Assembly: GCF_002775205.1 (NCBI RefSeq)
Contig: NC_036447.1
Coordinates: forward strand, 33,298,220-33,362,219
DNA from: Xiphophorus maculatus
Taxonomy: Eukaryota > Chordata > Actinopteri > Cyprinodontiformes > Poeciliidae
Reading direction: 5' to 3'
DNA: 64,000 nt
How positions within the stretch are numbered: the first letter of the stretch is position 1; each line of letters starts with the position of its first letter. Below are positions 1 through 12,000 of the stretch, piece by piece. The notes below the pieces were generated by a model. That model saw only the letters and a program-made list of their open reading frames with translations. It made no database searches and was not told the DNA's origin. The translations under genes were made by a program, and so were the position numbers.

Positions 1-33
1 TGTGACAATATTCAACTATTCTTTGTTTTTCAG

Positions 34-3000
34 ACACTGTGGGATGTGTTGATCCAGAGGAGTGTGTACGGGTGTGTGGAGCAGAGGTTGGATGTTCCAA
101 CATTGCCTTTCCCAAACTGGTCATTGAGCTCATGCCAAGTGGTGAGTTTTTTCCCCTCTATGTTCATTTCTGAATATTTCAGTCACTTTAAGTTTTTCCC
201 AGCACACATCTCTCCATATGTGTGTGTCTGTTTGGACTGCAGGCTTGAGGGGGCTCATGATAGCAGTGATGATGGCAGCTCTGATGTCGTCTCTGACCTC
301 CATCTTTAACAGCAGCTCCACACTTTTTACCATGGACATCTGGAAAAAACACCGCCCTCGAGCCTCTGAGAGGGAGCTGCTGTTGGTTGGCAGGTACCCT
401 ACATCACCTGTACACTTCATCACTAGGATGCTGTTTTATTATGCAGTGATCCGTAACAGATCAATAACAAAATATCTTTGGATTCTGTTACTGTTAATGT
501 TTGTCCAGGATTGTCACTGTGATCCTGGTGGTGGTGAGCGTGGTGTGGATTCCCATCCTTCAATCAGCCAATAGCGGCCAGCTCTACGTCTACATCCAAT
601 CAGTGACAAGCTACCTGGCCCCGCCAGTCACAGCCGTCTTCACACTGGCAGTCTTTTGGAAGAGAACCAATGAACAAGTACGACTTTAGCACAAACATGC
701 TCACAGTTTGTGCTTTGCAAAACAAATGTTTGCTTTAGCAATAATTTGTCACATACTTAACATTTTTCACTTGTTTTTATATCTGTTTTTGCAAAGTTAT
801 TATCAAATTTTAATAAATATAGAAGAGAAGCAATGTGTTGTGGGAAAACATATTGATCCATATTAAGCTGCAGCTACCTACAGAAGTATTAAAATTTTAT
901 AATAACTTTTCAAAAATAGATATAAAAAGAAGGGAAAAAGGTTATGTATGTGATAAATTATTGCTAAATACTTAGGGCTTAATAACCATGCTCTCTGAAA
1001 CGGGGTCCCGCTCTCGCTCCTTCAATTTCTTGAATTTTGCAGTTCAAGAAATCTTCAAAGTGGGTGAGTTTCCTTGGAAATGTATTGGAATTTATAAGAA
1101 TTAACAAGAATTTATGGGCGCATATGTGATTTAAAATTACAGAGGTTGACCTTGGGAAAATATATGTTGTTATAATGTGTAGGCAGTTCTCTAAATCTGT
1201 AAAACAGTGCCTAGATAAATCTGTGGTCATATTTAGAATAATGACTGTTGCATATAACTGATGTGTTTTTAACTTTCTCTTCTGCAAAATTTTTGATTTT
1301 TCCATTTGAAACCAAGTAATTAAAATCCAATACATGTACAGATGATAACTAGAACATTAAACTATTGTGGCCACATCTTTTCACCCAGAGCACAAGACTA
1401 CTGTAATTACACCTGTGAGTTTATGTAATACATAAAGTAAGGTACGTTTTGGTCATATTTAATGTCAAATATTTCACTTGCAAATATAATTCCTATGGAT
1501 TTTGTTCTTTTTGGAACTTGATTTTGCATCTACATTTAAAATTTCAGCCTCTTTTTGACCATAGAGCAACAAGTATATTAGGAAGTTTACCCCATTTGTA
1601 GCCCCGTACTTCAGTATAATACTGAGCTTTCAGGGTTTTATCTCGGAACTGTTTGTGTTTCCTTCTGTATTGTACTGCAAACTGTTTTATTAGCTTTGCA
1701 CAGAAGTTCCTCTCACTGCTTTGCATGGAGTTGATTTCTTTTCTTTTTTTTGTTTATATGTGTGAACACACTTGAGTTTGTTTGTGGTTCTCACTCATTT
1801 TATGAAGTGTATTGTCTATCATCTCCTGTGTAGAAACCAGCTTGAATGAAGTTTGTGCTCAGATGAAAGAATACAAGTCATTGTTTTAACAAGGTGTGAG
1901 TGAAAGTTTAGAGCTGCAATATAAAGACGATATAGAGTGACAGAAAGGAGATAAGAATGCTGGAGTAAGATTGTGTGCTCAAAGATAATAAGTAGTGTGT
2001 TGAAATATTGTTTCCCTGCATGTAAAGACCAATCTGCTGCAGTTCGCTTTCTAATAGAACACGTTCTGGGTGTGTGCTGTCCTCTGGCATGCAGCTCAAC
2101 AACTCAAACCAAGAGAATTTTTTCAAGAACAAGATTTCTCCCTCAGTGATCTGCTAAACATAAATAAAGGCATGCACCACTTCAGGAAGCAAAGATTATT
2201 TGGAGTTTACCATTAGCTTGTCTGAGGTTGCATTATGACACAGTGGTCAAAGAGCGTTTCTGTTTTCTGAAATTCCATGGGATTCACACTAGCCTCATAA
2301 TTTGTTACAACAGTCTGACACCTGGTCAGTAAACCAATTTAGTCCAATATGTTTTAGTGGATACTTGCTGACTCTGGTTAGCAGGTCAACACCCTGGTTT
2401 AAAGACTCTCAGATGCATTTCCATGAAATGTGCTACTTACATTCATACTGCTTTGAGTTTAAATTTGAATTTAAATGAGATATTTAGGAGTGAGAAAATT
2501 TCACACCTGGATTTGTTGCACAAGTGGCATCCTATCACAGTTCCATGCTGGAATTCACTGAGCTCCCGAGATCAAGCCAATCTTTCACATTTTTGCAGTT
2601 TTTGGGCTTTCAAATAAGTAGATATAACATAAACCCCAGAATGTGTCTGACCTCCAGTTAGTTTTAGTCAGGCTCTCCCTCTCCATCATTTCCCGGATCA
2701 TCTGTCCCGCTGAGTCTTTGTTAATGTCAAGTTAATATATCCATCCATCCATCCATCCATCCATCCATCTTCTTCCGCTTATCCGAGGTCGGGTCGCGGG
2801 GGTAGCAGCTTCAGAAGGGAGGCCCAGACTTCCCTCTCCCTGGCCACTTCTTCTAGCTCTTCCAGGGGAATCCTGAGGCATTCCCAGGCCAGCCGAGAGA
2901 CATAGTCCCTCCAGCGTGTCCTGGGTCTTCCCCGGGGCCTCCTCCCGGTGGGACGTGCCCGGAACACCTCACCAGGGAGGTGTCCAGGAGGCATCCTGAC

Positions 3001-6000
3001 CATCTGGTCAGGATGCCTCCTGGCTGAGCCACCTCAACTGGCTCCTCTCGATGTGAAGGAGCAGCGGCTCTACTCTGAGTCCCTCCCAGATGACTGAGCT
3101 TCTCACCCTATCTCTAAGGGAGAGCCCAGCCACCCTATGGAGAAAACCCATTTCAGCCGCTTGTATCCGCGATCTCGTTCTTTCGGTCATGACCCAAAGC
3201 TCATGACCACAGATGAGGGTGGGAACGTAGATCGACCATTAAATCGAGAGCTTTGCTTTTTGGCTCAGCTCTCTCTTCACCACGACGGACCAGTACAGCG
3301 CCCGGTTGACGGCAGACGCTGCGCCAATCCGCCTGTCGATCTCCCGCTCCCTTCTTCCCCCATTCGTGAATAAGATCCCAAGATACTTGAACTCCTCCAC
3401 TTGGGGCAGGACACCCCCCCTGACCCGGAGAAGGCACTCTACCCTTTTCTGGCTCAAGACCATGGCCTCGGATTTGGAGGCACTGATCCCCATCCCGGCC
3501 GCTTCACACTCGGCTGCAAACCGCTCCAGCAAGAGCTGCAGATCACGACCTGATGAAGCCAAAAGGACCACATCGTCTGCAAAAAGCAGAGATGAGATCC
3601 TAAGGCCACCAAATCGGATCCCCTCAACACCTTGGCTGCGCCTAGAAATTCTGTCCATGAAAGTGATGAACAGAATCAGTGACAAAGGGCAGCCCTGGCG
3701 GAGTCCAACTCTCACTGGAAACGAGCCCGACTTACTGCCGGCAATGCGGACCAGACTCTGACACCGGTCATACAGGGACCTGACAGCCCGTATCAAAGGG
3801 CCCGGTACCCCATACTCCCGGAGAACCCCCGGGGAGCCCGTGTCCCTCAGGGCTCCCCGAGGGACACGGTCGAACGCCTTCTCCAAGTCCACAAAACACA
3901 TGTAGACTGGTTGGGCGAACTCTCATGCACCCTCCAGGACCCTGCCGAGGGTGTAGAGCTGGTCCAGTGTTCCACGACCAGGACGAAAACCACACTGCTC
4001 TTCCTGAATCCGAGGTTCGACTATCTGACAGACCCTCCTCTCCAGGACCCCTGAATAGACCTTGCCAGGGAGGCTTAATAGTGTGACCCCTCTATAATTA
4101 GAGCACACCCTCCGATCCCCCCTTTTGAACAGGGGGACGACCACCCCAGTCTGCCAATCCAGGGCAACTGCCCCCGATGTCCATGCAATATTGCAGAGTC
4201 GCATCAGCCAACACAACCCTACAACATCCAGAGCCTTAAGGAACTCCGGGCGGATCTCATCCACCCCCGGAGCCTTGCCACCGAGGAGCTTCTTAACCAC
4301 CTCGGCGACCTCGTCCCCAGAGATTGGAGAGCCCAACCCAGAGTCCCCAGGCTCAGCTTCATTAATGGAAGGCATGTTGGTGGGATTGAGGAGGTCTTTG
4401 AAGTACTCTGCCCACTGGCCCACAACGTCCCGAGTAGAGGTCAGCAGCACACCATCCCCACTATAAACAGTGTTGGTGCTGTACTGCTTCCCCCCCTGAG
4501 ACGTCGGATGGTGGACCAGAATCACCTCAAAGCCGTACGGAAGTCTTTCTCCATGGCCTCTCCAAACTCTTCCCACGCCCGAGTTTTTGCCTCAACAACC
4601 ACCCAAGCCGAATGCCGCTTCGCCTGCCGGTACCTATCAGCTACTTCCGGAGTCCCACAGGCCAAAAAGGCCCGATAGGACTCCTTCTTCAGCCTGACGG
4701 CATCCCTCACCGAAGGTGTCCACCAACGGGTTCGAGGGTTGCCGCCGCGACAGGCACCGACAACCTTGCGGCCACAGCTCCGATCGGCCGCCTCGACAAT
4801 GGAGGCACGGAACACGGTCCACTCAGACTCCATGTCCCCCACCTCCCCCGGGACATGTTCGAAGTTTTGCCGGAGATGGGAGTTAAAGCTCCGTCTCACA
4901 GGGGATTCCGCCAGACGTTCCCAGCAGACCCTCACAACACGTTTGGGCCTGCCAGGCCTGACCGGCTTCCTCCCACACCACCGGAGCCAACTCACCACCA
5001 GGTAGTGGTCAGTGGACAGCTCCGTACCGCTCTTCACCCGAGTGTCCAAGACATACGGCCGCAGATCCGATGAAACAATGACAAAGTCGATCATCGAACT
5101 GCGGCCTAGGGTGTCCTGGTGCCAAGTGCACATATGGACACCCTTATGCTTGAACATGGTGTTCGTTATGGACAATCCATGACGAGCACAGAAGTCCAAC
5201 AACAGAACACCGCTCGAGTTCAGATCGGGGGGGGCCATTCCTCCCAACCACGCCCCTCCGGGTCTCACTGTCATTGCCCACGTGAGCGTTGAAGTCCCCC
5301 AGCAGAACAAGGGAGTCCCCAGGAGGAGCACTCTCCAGTACCCCATCTAAGGACTCCAAAAAGGGTGGGTAATCTGAACTGTCGTTCGGCCCGTAAGCAC
5401 AAACTGCAGTCAGGATCCGTCCCCCCACCCGTAGGCAGAGGGAGGCTACCCTCTCGTTCACCGGAGTAAACCCCAACGTACAGGCGCCGAGATGGGGAGC
5501 AACAAGTATGCCCACTCCTGCCCGACGCCTCTCACCTTGGGTAACTCCAGAGTGGAAGTATGTCCAGCCCCTCTCAAGGAGGCTGGTTCCAGAACCAGAG
5601 CCATGCGTCGAGGTGAGACCAACTATTTCTAGCCGGAACCTCTCAACCTCACACACTAGCTCCGGCTCCTTCCCCACCAGAGAGGTGACATTCCACGTCC
5701 CAAGAGCCAGCTTCTGCAACCGAGGATCGGACCGCCAGGGTCCCCTCCCTCTGCCGCCACCCATCACACAATGCACCCGACCCCTTTGGCCCCTCTCACG
5801 GGTGGTGGGCCCATGGGAGGGGGGACCCATGTTTCCTGTTCGGGCTGAGCCCGGCCAGGCTCCATGGGAAAAAGCCTGGCCACCAGGCACTTGCCATCGT
5901 GCCCCCCCTCCAGGCCTGGCTCCAGAGTGGGGCCCCGGTGACCCGCGTCCGGGCGAGGGAACGCCAAGTCCAATGTTTTTACTCATCATTGGGGTCTTCG

Positions 6001-9000
6001 GGCTGCGCTTTGTCTGGTCCCTCGCCTAGGACCTGTCTGCCTTGGGTGACCCTACCAGGGGCATGAAGCCCCAGACAGCATAGCTCCTAGGATCATTGGG
6101 GCACTCAAACCCCTCCACCACGATAAGGTGGCAGCCCAAGGAGAGGCTGCCACCTTAATATATTACCTCTGAATTACGTCGAGCTTCGCTTTGCGCTCCA
6201 GAAAACTGCAAACATCGAGACTAAAATGAACAACGCAATAAACGTGAAAACAGCCATGAATGAACGAGTAAAGTTGGGCTACTAAACGCCATTATAATTA
6301 TTAATATTAAGATAAGTGTCACAAATCTGTGCAGCCATCTGAGTTGAAGAGCCGCAGGAGGAGCGCTGTGCTCTGACAGCAGACACAGGGCCGTAACGCA
6401 CAACCTGGAGACTGGGGCGGGGAGGATGGGGGGGGGGGGAGGGGTCTAAAATACTATTTATAGTTTTCCAGACAATAGAAACGCACAAAAACATGCACAA
6501 ATTACTAAAGATTTTTTTTGTACTGTTGTAACCATTAAACAGTCTCCCCTTCAGTTCAACCTTATAAGTGGAGACACATTGTTGATGTTAACATTATAAA
6601 ATAACTTGAAATTAAGAATTGGCAAAGACCAATGTAACTTTCACAGGTGGCGAAGAGTTGTTGTTAGCAGCTGCTGAAAGTAACTAAAAAAGTTACTTTT
6701 AATGTAACTTACCGTATTTTCCACACTATAAGGCGCAACTAAAAACCTTCAATTTTGTCAAAAGCCGAAAGCGCGCCTTATAATCCGGTGCGCCCTATAT
6801 ATGGACCAATATTGAGCCACAACAGGTCTCGCAACTACGGTAAGCAGCCGCCGACTTCATTTTCCCCCGTAGAAGAAGAAACGGGGGAAAGCAGACGTCG
6901 ACTTCATTTTCCCCGTAGAACACAGGTGTCAAACTCCAGTCCTCGAGGGCCGCTGTCCTACAGCTTTTAGATGTGCCACAGGTACAAAACACTGGAATGA
7001 AATGGCTTAATTACCTCCTCCTTGTGTAGATCAGTTCTCCAGAGCCTTGCTAATGACCTAATTATTCTATTCAGGTGTGGTGCAGCAGAGGCACATCTAA
7101 AAGTTGGAGGACACCGGCTCTTGAGGACTGGAGTTTGACACCCCTGCCGTAGAAGAAGAAACGGGGGAAAGCAGTCGCCGACTTCATTTTCCCCCTTAAT
7201 TTTCCCCGTAGAAGAAGACACAGGGAAAAGCGGACGCCGACTTCATTTTCCCCGAAGAAGAAGACACGGGGAAAAGCAGACGCCGACTTCATTTTCCCCC
7301 GTAGAAGAAGAAACGGGGGAAAGCAGACGCCGACTTCATTTTCCCCGTAGAAGAAGAAACGGAGGAAAGCAGCTCCCGATGCAGCCAGCGGTGCACGCTG
7401 GGTTTTGTGTAAAGACCCCAAAATGGCTCCTATTAAGAGACACGCTTAGGACGCAGAGTTTAAACTCAAGGCAATTAGTCACACAGTAGAACACGGGAAT
7501 AGAGCAGCAGCGAGAGAATTTAACATGAACAAATCAATGGTGCGGATGTGGAGGAAGCAAGAGCTGTTTATTCATTTTAGGAATGAACGAAGTTGTCAGA
7601 ACGCTGGTTTGTAATCTATTAATAAAGTTTGACTGACCTATCTGACTATTTTGTTGACATTCCTTTTAGCACAGTTCCATCTAATGGATGCATAATGTAA
7701 CCCCAGCCTCTACTGTAGAGTCTATTCTATGCGCCTTATATATGAAAAAAGTTTTAAAATAGGCCATTCATTGAAGGTGCACCTTATAATGTGGTGTGCC
7801 TTATAGTGCGGAAAATATGGTAATTACTTTCCAAATCAAGTAATCAGTAATCTAAGTAAGTTACTTTTTCAAGAAGTAATCAGTTATCCGATTAAAGTTA
7901 CTTTGAAAAAGTAACTATGCCACCACTGTCCATAAAGTGGTAATTTGTACTCAAGAATTCGGTAGACTTGATTCTTGATGATGTAAACCTGGGAGAGTTG
8001 CAGTCCGCAGTATCGTCTGAGACATTAAGAGACATTTTATTTTGCTTTAAAATTTCAAGTTTTAGAGAGAATTCCTGAAAAACATTCTTTTCATGAGTTT
8101 AGTGGAGCTAACGCCAAGCTCCGCTCCCCCTTTAAGCTCTCGGAGGTTCACTTAGTCTCTAAGTAAGTGAGCCGAAGTAAGCGGCATTAGAGCCCATACT
8201 GAACCTCCGAGAGCTTGAGGAAGGAGCAGTAGAGAACAGCTGGCCAAAATTAGCGTTCATAAATCAGATCAACTTACACCGTGAAGCGCCAATATCCAAC
8301 TTAACTAAAGTTGGCTGACTTCACTGTGGTATCAACACATGCGTGATCAGATCTCCAAATTATGCCCCGCCTCTTCCGTGATAACTCTCACACATACAAA
8401 CAATGAGTCTCAAAAAATATGTGCAATCTTAGTCTTTTATGTAAGCATGTGAGAAAAACGATTGTATGCGAGTGTGATATTTTAGTAGTGAATATGCGCA
8501 GCTTTAGTATTTTGTGTGTACATCTGAGAGAAAAATTGTATGTGTGTGTGACATTTTAATAGTATGTATGTGAAATTTTAATATTTTTTGTGTTTGTATG
8601 AGTCTTTAGTAGTGTGCAACAGTATTTTTCCTAAATGGCCCCTCATATGTGTGGGTGTACGTGTGTTTATAAAAAACACTAAGTGGGTTACTATAAAACT
8701 CTACAGTGTTGATCCGTGGGGGTCAAAGGACACACTTTGCTGCACAGTTTATGTCACACCTGAGTTGTCTGAACAGAATTGGGCTTACATATAAATATGG
8801 CAAGTGTTACATAATCATCTTGTCGTTATTTAATCTTGAAAGCCAAAACACAGCCTTGGATGATGTTACCTGGCAATACTTTCTTCAGAGCCAACAAACA
8901 AGACCCCAACATGATATATTTACTTCATATTCCTGGTTCCTCAGTAACTTACCCACCTAGTCTGGACATTGAGCAAATAAGAGACAATCAGCAGTTACTT

Positions 9001-12000
9001 TACATATTAACGGGATTACAGTGATCTTATTATTTGTCTGTCTGATTCATGATGTGACGAGACATTTGTTCATAAAGAGAGTTAAGTCAACTGGACTGTT
9101 TGCATTCTTTCTCAAAGATAATAGGAAATGGATACCTGATTGTGTTGTTGCAGATCGGTATTCATAGAGTCTCTGAGAAGTGACATTAAAGTCTAACATG
9201 GTGGGAAAGTTTGAGTGAAACAATCCAAACCAAGAGTTGTCTCTGGAATTAGACTAAGTCTTCCAAGAGGAGGAAGCTTTCCAGTTTATTCAGAAACCCA
9301 GAACCATATGCAGCAGTATTCATTCTCCGTATATTTTTTCACATTTTGTAATATGACAGACAGAGTTACAGCTGGAAGCATTGCAGCTGTAACTGGGGGA
9401 TATCTCAACAAGCTTTGCAGACTGAAAATGTCAACCAATATTCTCTGCAAAGTAGTTTGAGTCTAGTTGATCTGAACATGATTTTTTATTCCTTACCACA
9501 GATTCTCATTTGATGTACAGTAGGTCTGTAGTTTCACTGGCCCAGCAGGGGCGCCGCCAGGAATCTTGGGCCCCATGACAAAAAAAAGAAATTGGGCCCC
9601 GCCTGCACACCTATCTGTCTGTCTGTCTGGTTCAGAATGATGTGTAGAATTGTTGTTTTTTTTGCCACATATGGCATTTTACATGTTAGCCCAAAAGTTT
9701 AAGTTATAAAGGGGAAGATTTGCAGAGTACAAATGCATATGATTACCTGGCATATGATCTGTTACCAGATTCTCTCTGAGGATCTCTGCTGCTCCAGCAG
9801 GGCTGACATGGTGGGGTCTTGTCTGCTTCTTTACCTGACCCATTAGGTCAGGTAAAAAACAATGTCTTACACTGGGGCCACATTCTTTCTATTTTCAGAG
9901 TTCTATGAGATGTTCACAGTTTGAGTAAACATCTCACAGATGGAAAATGCACACTACATTCTGTGTGTCTGTTGTTTTAGTTTGTGGTTTTAATGAGACA
10001 AAATAAGAAAATGGTTGAGTGGTGTAGGTACTTTGCTAGAGAACTGTACCTGACCAGGGCGGTTTCTGTTTTTTCAGGGTGCATTCTGGGGCCTCATGGT
10101 GGGTTTGGTGGTAGGCGTGTGCAGGATGGTGCTGGAATTCGCCTTCCCTCCTCCCAGATGTGGCGTTGTGGACTCAGCTCCCCTGGTGTTACGTGGCGTT
10201 CATTATCTTCACTTCGCCATTCTGCTCTGTGGACTCACTGCTGTTGTCGTAGCCGTGGTGTCATTTGTCACACCGCCACCCAGCCACGAACAGGTTGGCA
10301 CTCTTGCAAGCATAAAACATCAGATCCTCCAGGGAATGGTTGTGTAAATTGTTTGAAGTTTCATTCCAACAACATGACCTAATTTGTTACGTCTTTCATT
10401 GCTCAAGCAGCCTGTGTATGAACCCAAAAGGCAAACGTCAGCTTTCTGAACCAACGCCCTGTCTTAGCAGGTTTTAGCAGATTTGTGACAGTCATTCCTG
10501 TCTAATACAACTTTTATGCTATGTGCGTAAACTACTGCAGAGTCTCAGGTATTCAAACTGTGACACCACAGTATTTGCAAAAACAGTAAACATATTTGCA
10601 TCTATTATATCCTTAGACATCCAAACATACTACTGTCCACACTGTGACCACAGTCATATGTATCCTCCCTTTTCCCTTAGTTATTCACTAAGTGGGTTAG
10701 TGCAGCGATTTTATGATAAAGAATGATTGCCTAAGAAAAAAGTGCAATAATATAACAGAAAAACAAAGCTCAGCACCCACAGTGGTTTCCATTAATCACA
10801 AATTAAAACACAAACTGTCCACAGTTTATGGGGGAACAAGATTTAATTTCTAGTTTTCCCCTCGTACATTTTAAATCTTTATATGACATGTACTCATGTT
10901 TTATTTTAACTAGGCAAGTAGCTTAAAATTTATTCTAAACTTGCCCTGTTCAAATAGGTAGCAGCTTACAACAGCACAACTGTGCAAGATGCATCAAAAT
11001 TTTATGCATTGCACACAAACATATCCACTGACACATGAAAAGATGTAAATAGAGTCAAATTGTCATAATTTAGGTTGGAAAATATAGACCCAAATGCAGA
11101 GCAAAGATGTGGTTTAAATGGAAAACGAAAAGGTGTTCCAGGTCATGGAACATGAAGCAATCAAATGAGCGAGGACCAGGAAGCTTAAATACTGAGGCAG
11201 GAGGAACCAGATCAACTAATCAGATGAGAGGTGGTACGACTGTGGCAGGGAGAAAGGAGGGAAACTGATGGAGGAGAGTAATTAATACTGAAATACATGT
11301 TCATGAAATACATGAAACTGAAAGTCAAACTGCAAACCATGAGGCCTGTCTGAGATGTTCACTGGCTTTCCACTTCACTCTTCAATTTATAAATTATAAT
11401 TTGGCTTTTGGCATGTTTACATTTTGATCTCACAACAAAGGTTCATGTGGATGTGTACACATTTTCATAATAATTTCAGAAATCCTACAACATCAGCTAA
11501 AAAAATATGAAACAAGAATGCAGGTGGAGGGAAACTAAAACAAAAACAGTCAAGAGAATCAGGCATGCTGACCTACAGGTCCTCACATGCTGACAGACGC
11601 CTTAATCCTAGATACACCCACTGCAGTCTGCATGTTTCAATCAAAAGAAATAGTTGAATTTGTTCAATTGTTCAATAAACAATAAAAGAACAGGCCAGAA
11701 GTGGAATTATGGTCAAGGGTTCTTACTCATAAAAAGTCTTTTATGACTTTTCATGGAAACTTGCCACCATGAAAACACAAAGTTCATAAATACATTGAGG
11801 TTATCAGTTAGGGCAGTGGTTCCCAAAGTGTGGGGCGCGCCCCCTAGTGGGGGACGCAGTGCCATTGCAGGGCGGGGAGGCTCAGGAAGCGGTATGGATG
11901 AATGAAAAAAAAAAAACAGTTACACAAAAGTATTTGACTGTAAAGATGGTTTGTAGTTTGTTTTGTTGCAACCTGAAGTGTGAAGTAAACTTCAGTGTAT

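Larger units (their letters stand above)
2741..6154 (-). mobile_element. Full-length RTE/Rex-type LINE with 9-bp target-site duplication
   Basis: A 3.4 kb non-LTR retrotransposon on the minus strand. The same 9 bp, TTAATATAT, lies directly outside both ends (2732-2740 and 6155-6163), so both borders are defined. The 3' end (low coordinates) is a GGAT-type tetranucleotide tail, visible on the plus strand as ATCC repeats at 2741-2768. The 5' end starts with a perfect hairpin. Order on the minus strand: 5' leader, AP-type endonuclease, reverse transcriptase, short C-terminal domain, tail. Length, single ORF and microsatellite-like tail fit the RTE clade (Rex3-like in fish); the clade name comes from remembered family features. 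It sits antisense inside an slc5a10 intron. Confidence 0.88.
6712..7820 (+). mobile_element. pogo/Tigger-like DNA transposon, internally deleted
   Basis: Terminal inverted repeats of about 25 bp: the left end starts CCGTATTTTCCACACTATAA, and the right end, read on the other strand, starts CCATATTTTCCGCACTATAA. A TA dinucleotide flanks both ends (6710-6711 and 7821-7822), as expected for the Tc1/mariner/pogo superfamily. Inside are a minisatellite-like array, a nested hAT element and the first part of a pogo-type transposase. The body between the helix-turn-helix and the right end is missing. Confidence 0.8.
6642..7929. mobile_element. Outer hAT-like non-autonomous element rich in AAGTAACTT-type repeats, interrupted by a pogo-like element
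   Basis: The left end reads CACAGGTGGCGAAG (6642) and the right end GGCATAG...reverse of GCCACCACTG (ending 7929), so the two ends resemble each other as inverted repeats. Between the ends and the inner insertion lie short repeats of GTTACTTTT and its complement. The 8 bases flanking the two ends do not match (GTAACTTT against TCCATAAA), so the borders or the superfamily may be wrong. Confidence 0.45.
7930..10077. other. slc5a10 intron remainder, mostly anonymous
   Basis: No exon was seen. It holds a perfect 17-bp inverted repeat (8134-8216), a weak ~70-bp tandem duplication at 8425-8570 and a fragment of a dispersed repeat at 9545-9605, described separately. Confidence 0.5.

Noticed and set aside
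3239..3901. Reverse transcriptase frame as a host gene
   Set aside because: It lies within a repeat with target duplications, GGAT tail and several frame breaks.
6127..6154. Confirmed HDV-like ribozyme
   Set aside because: The P2 strand could not be found between the P1-like and P3-like parts; left as a question, not as an annotation.
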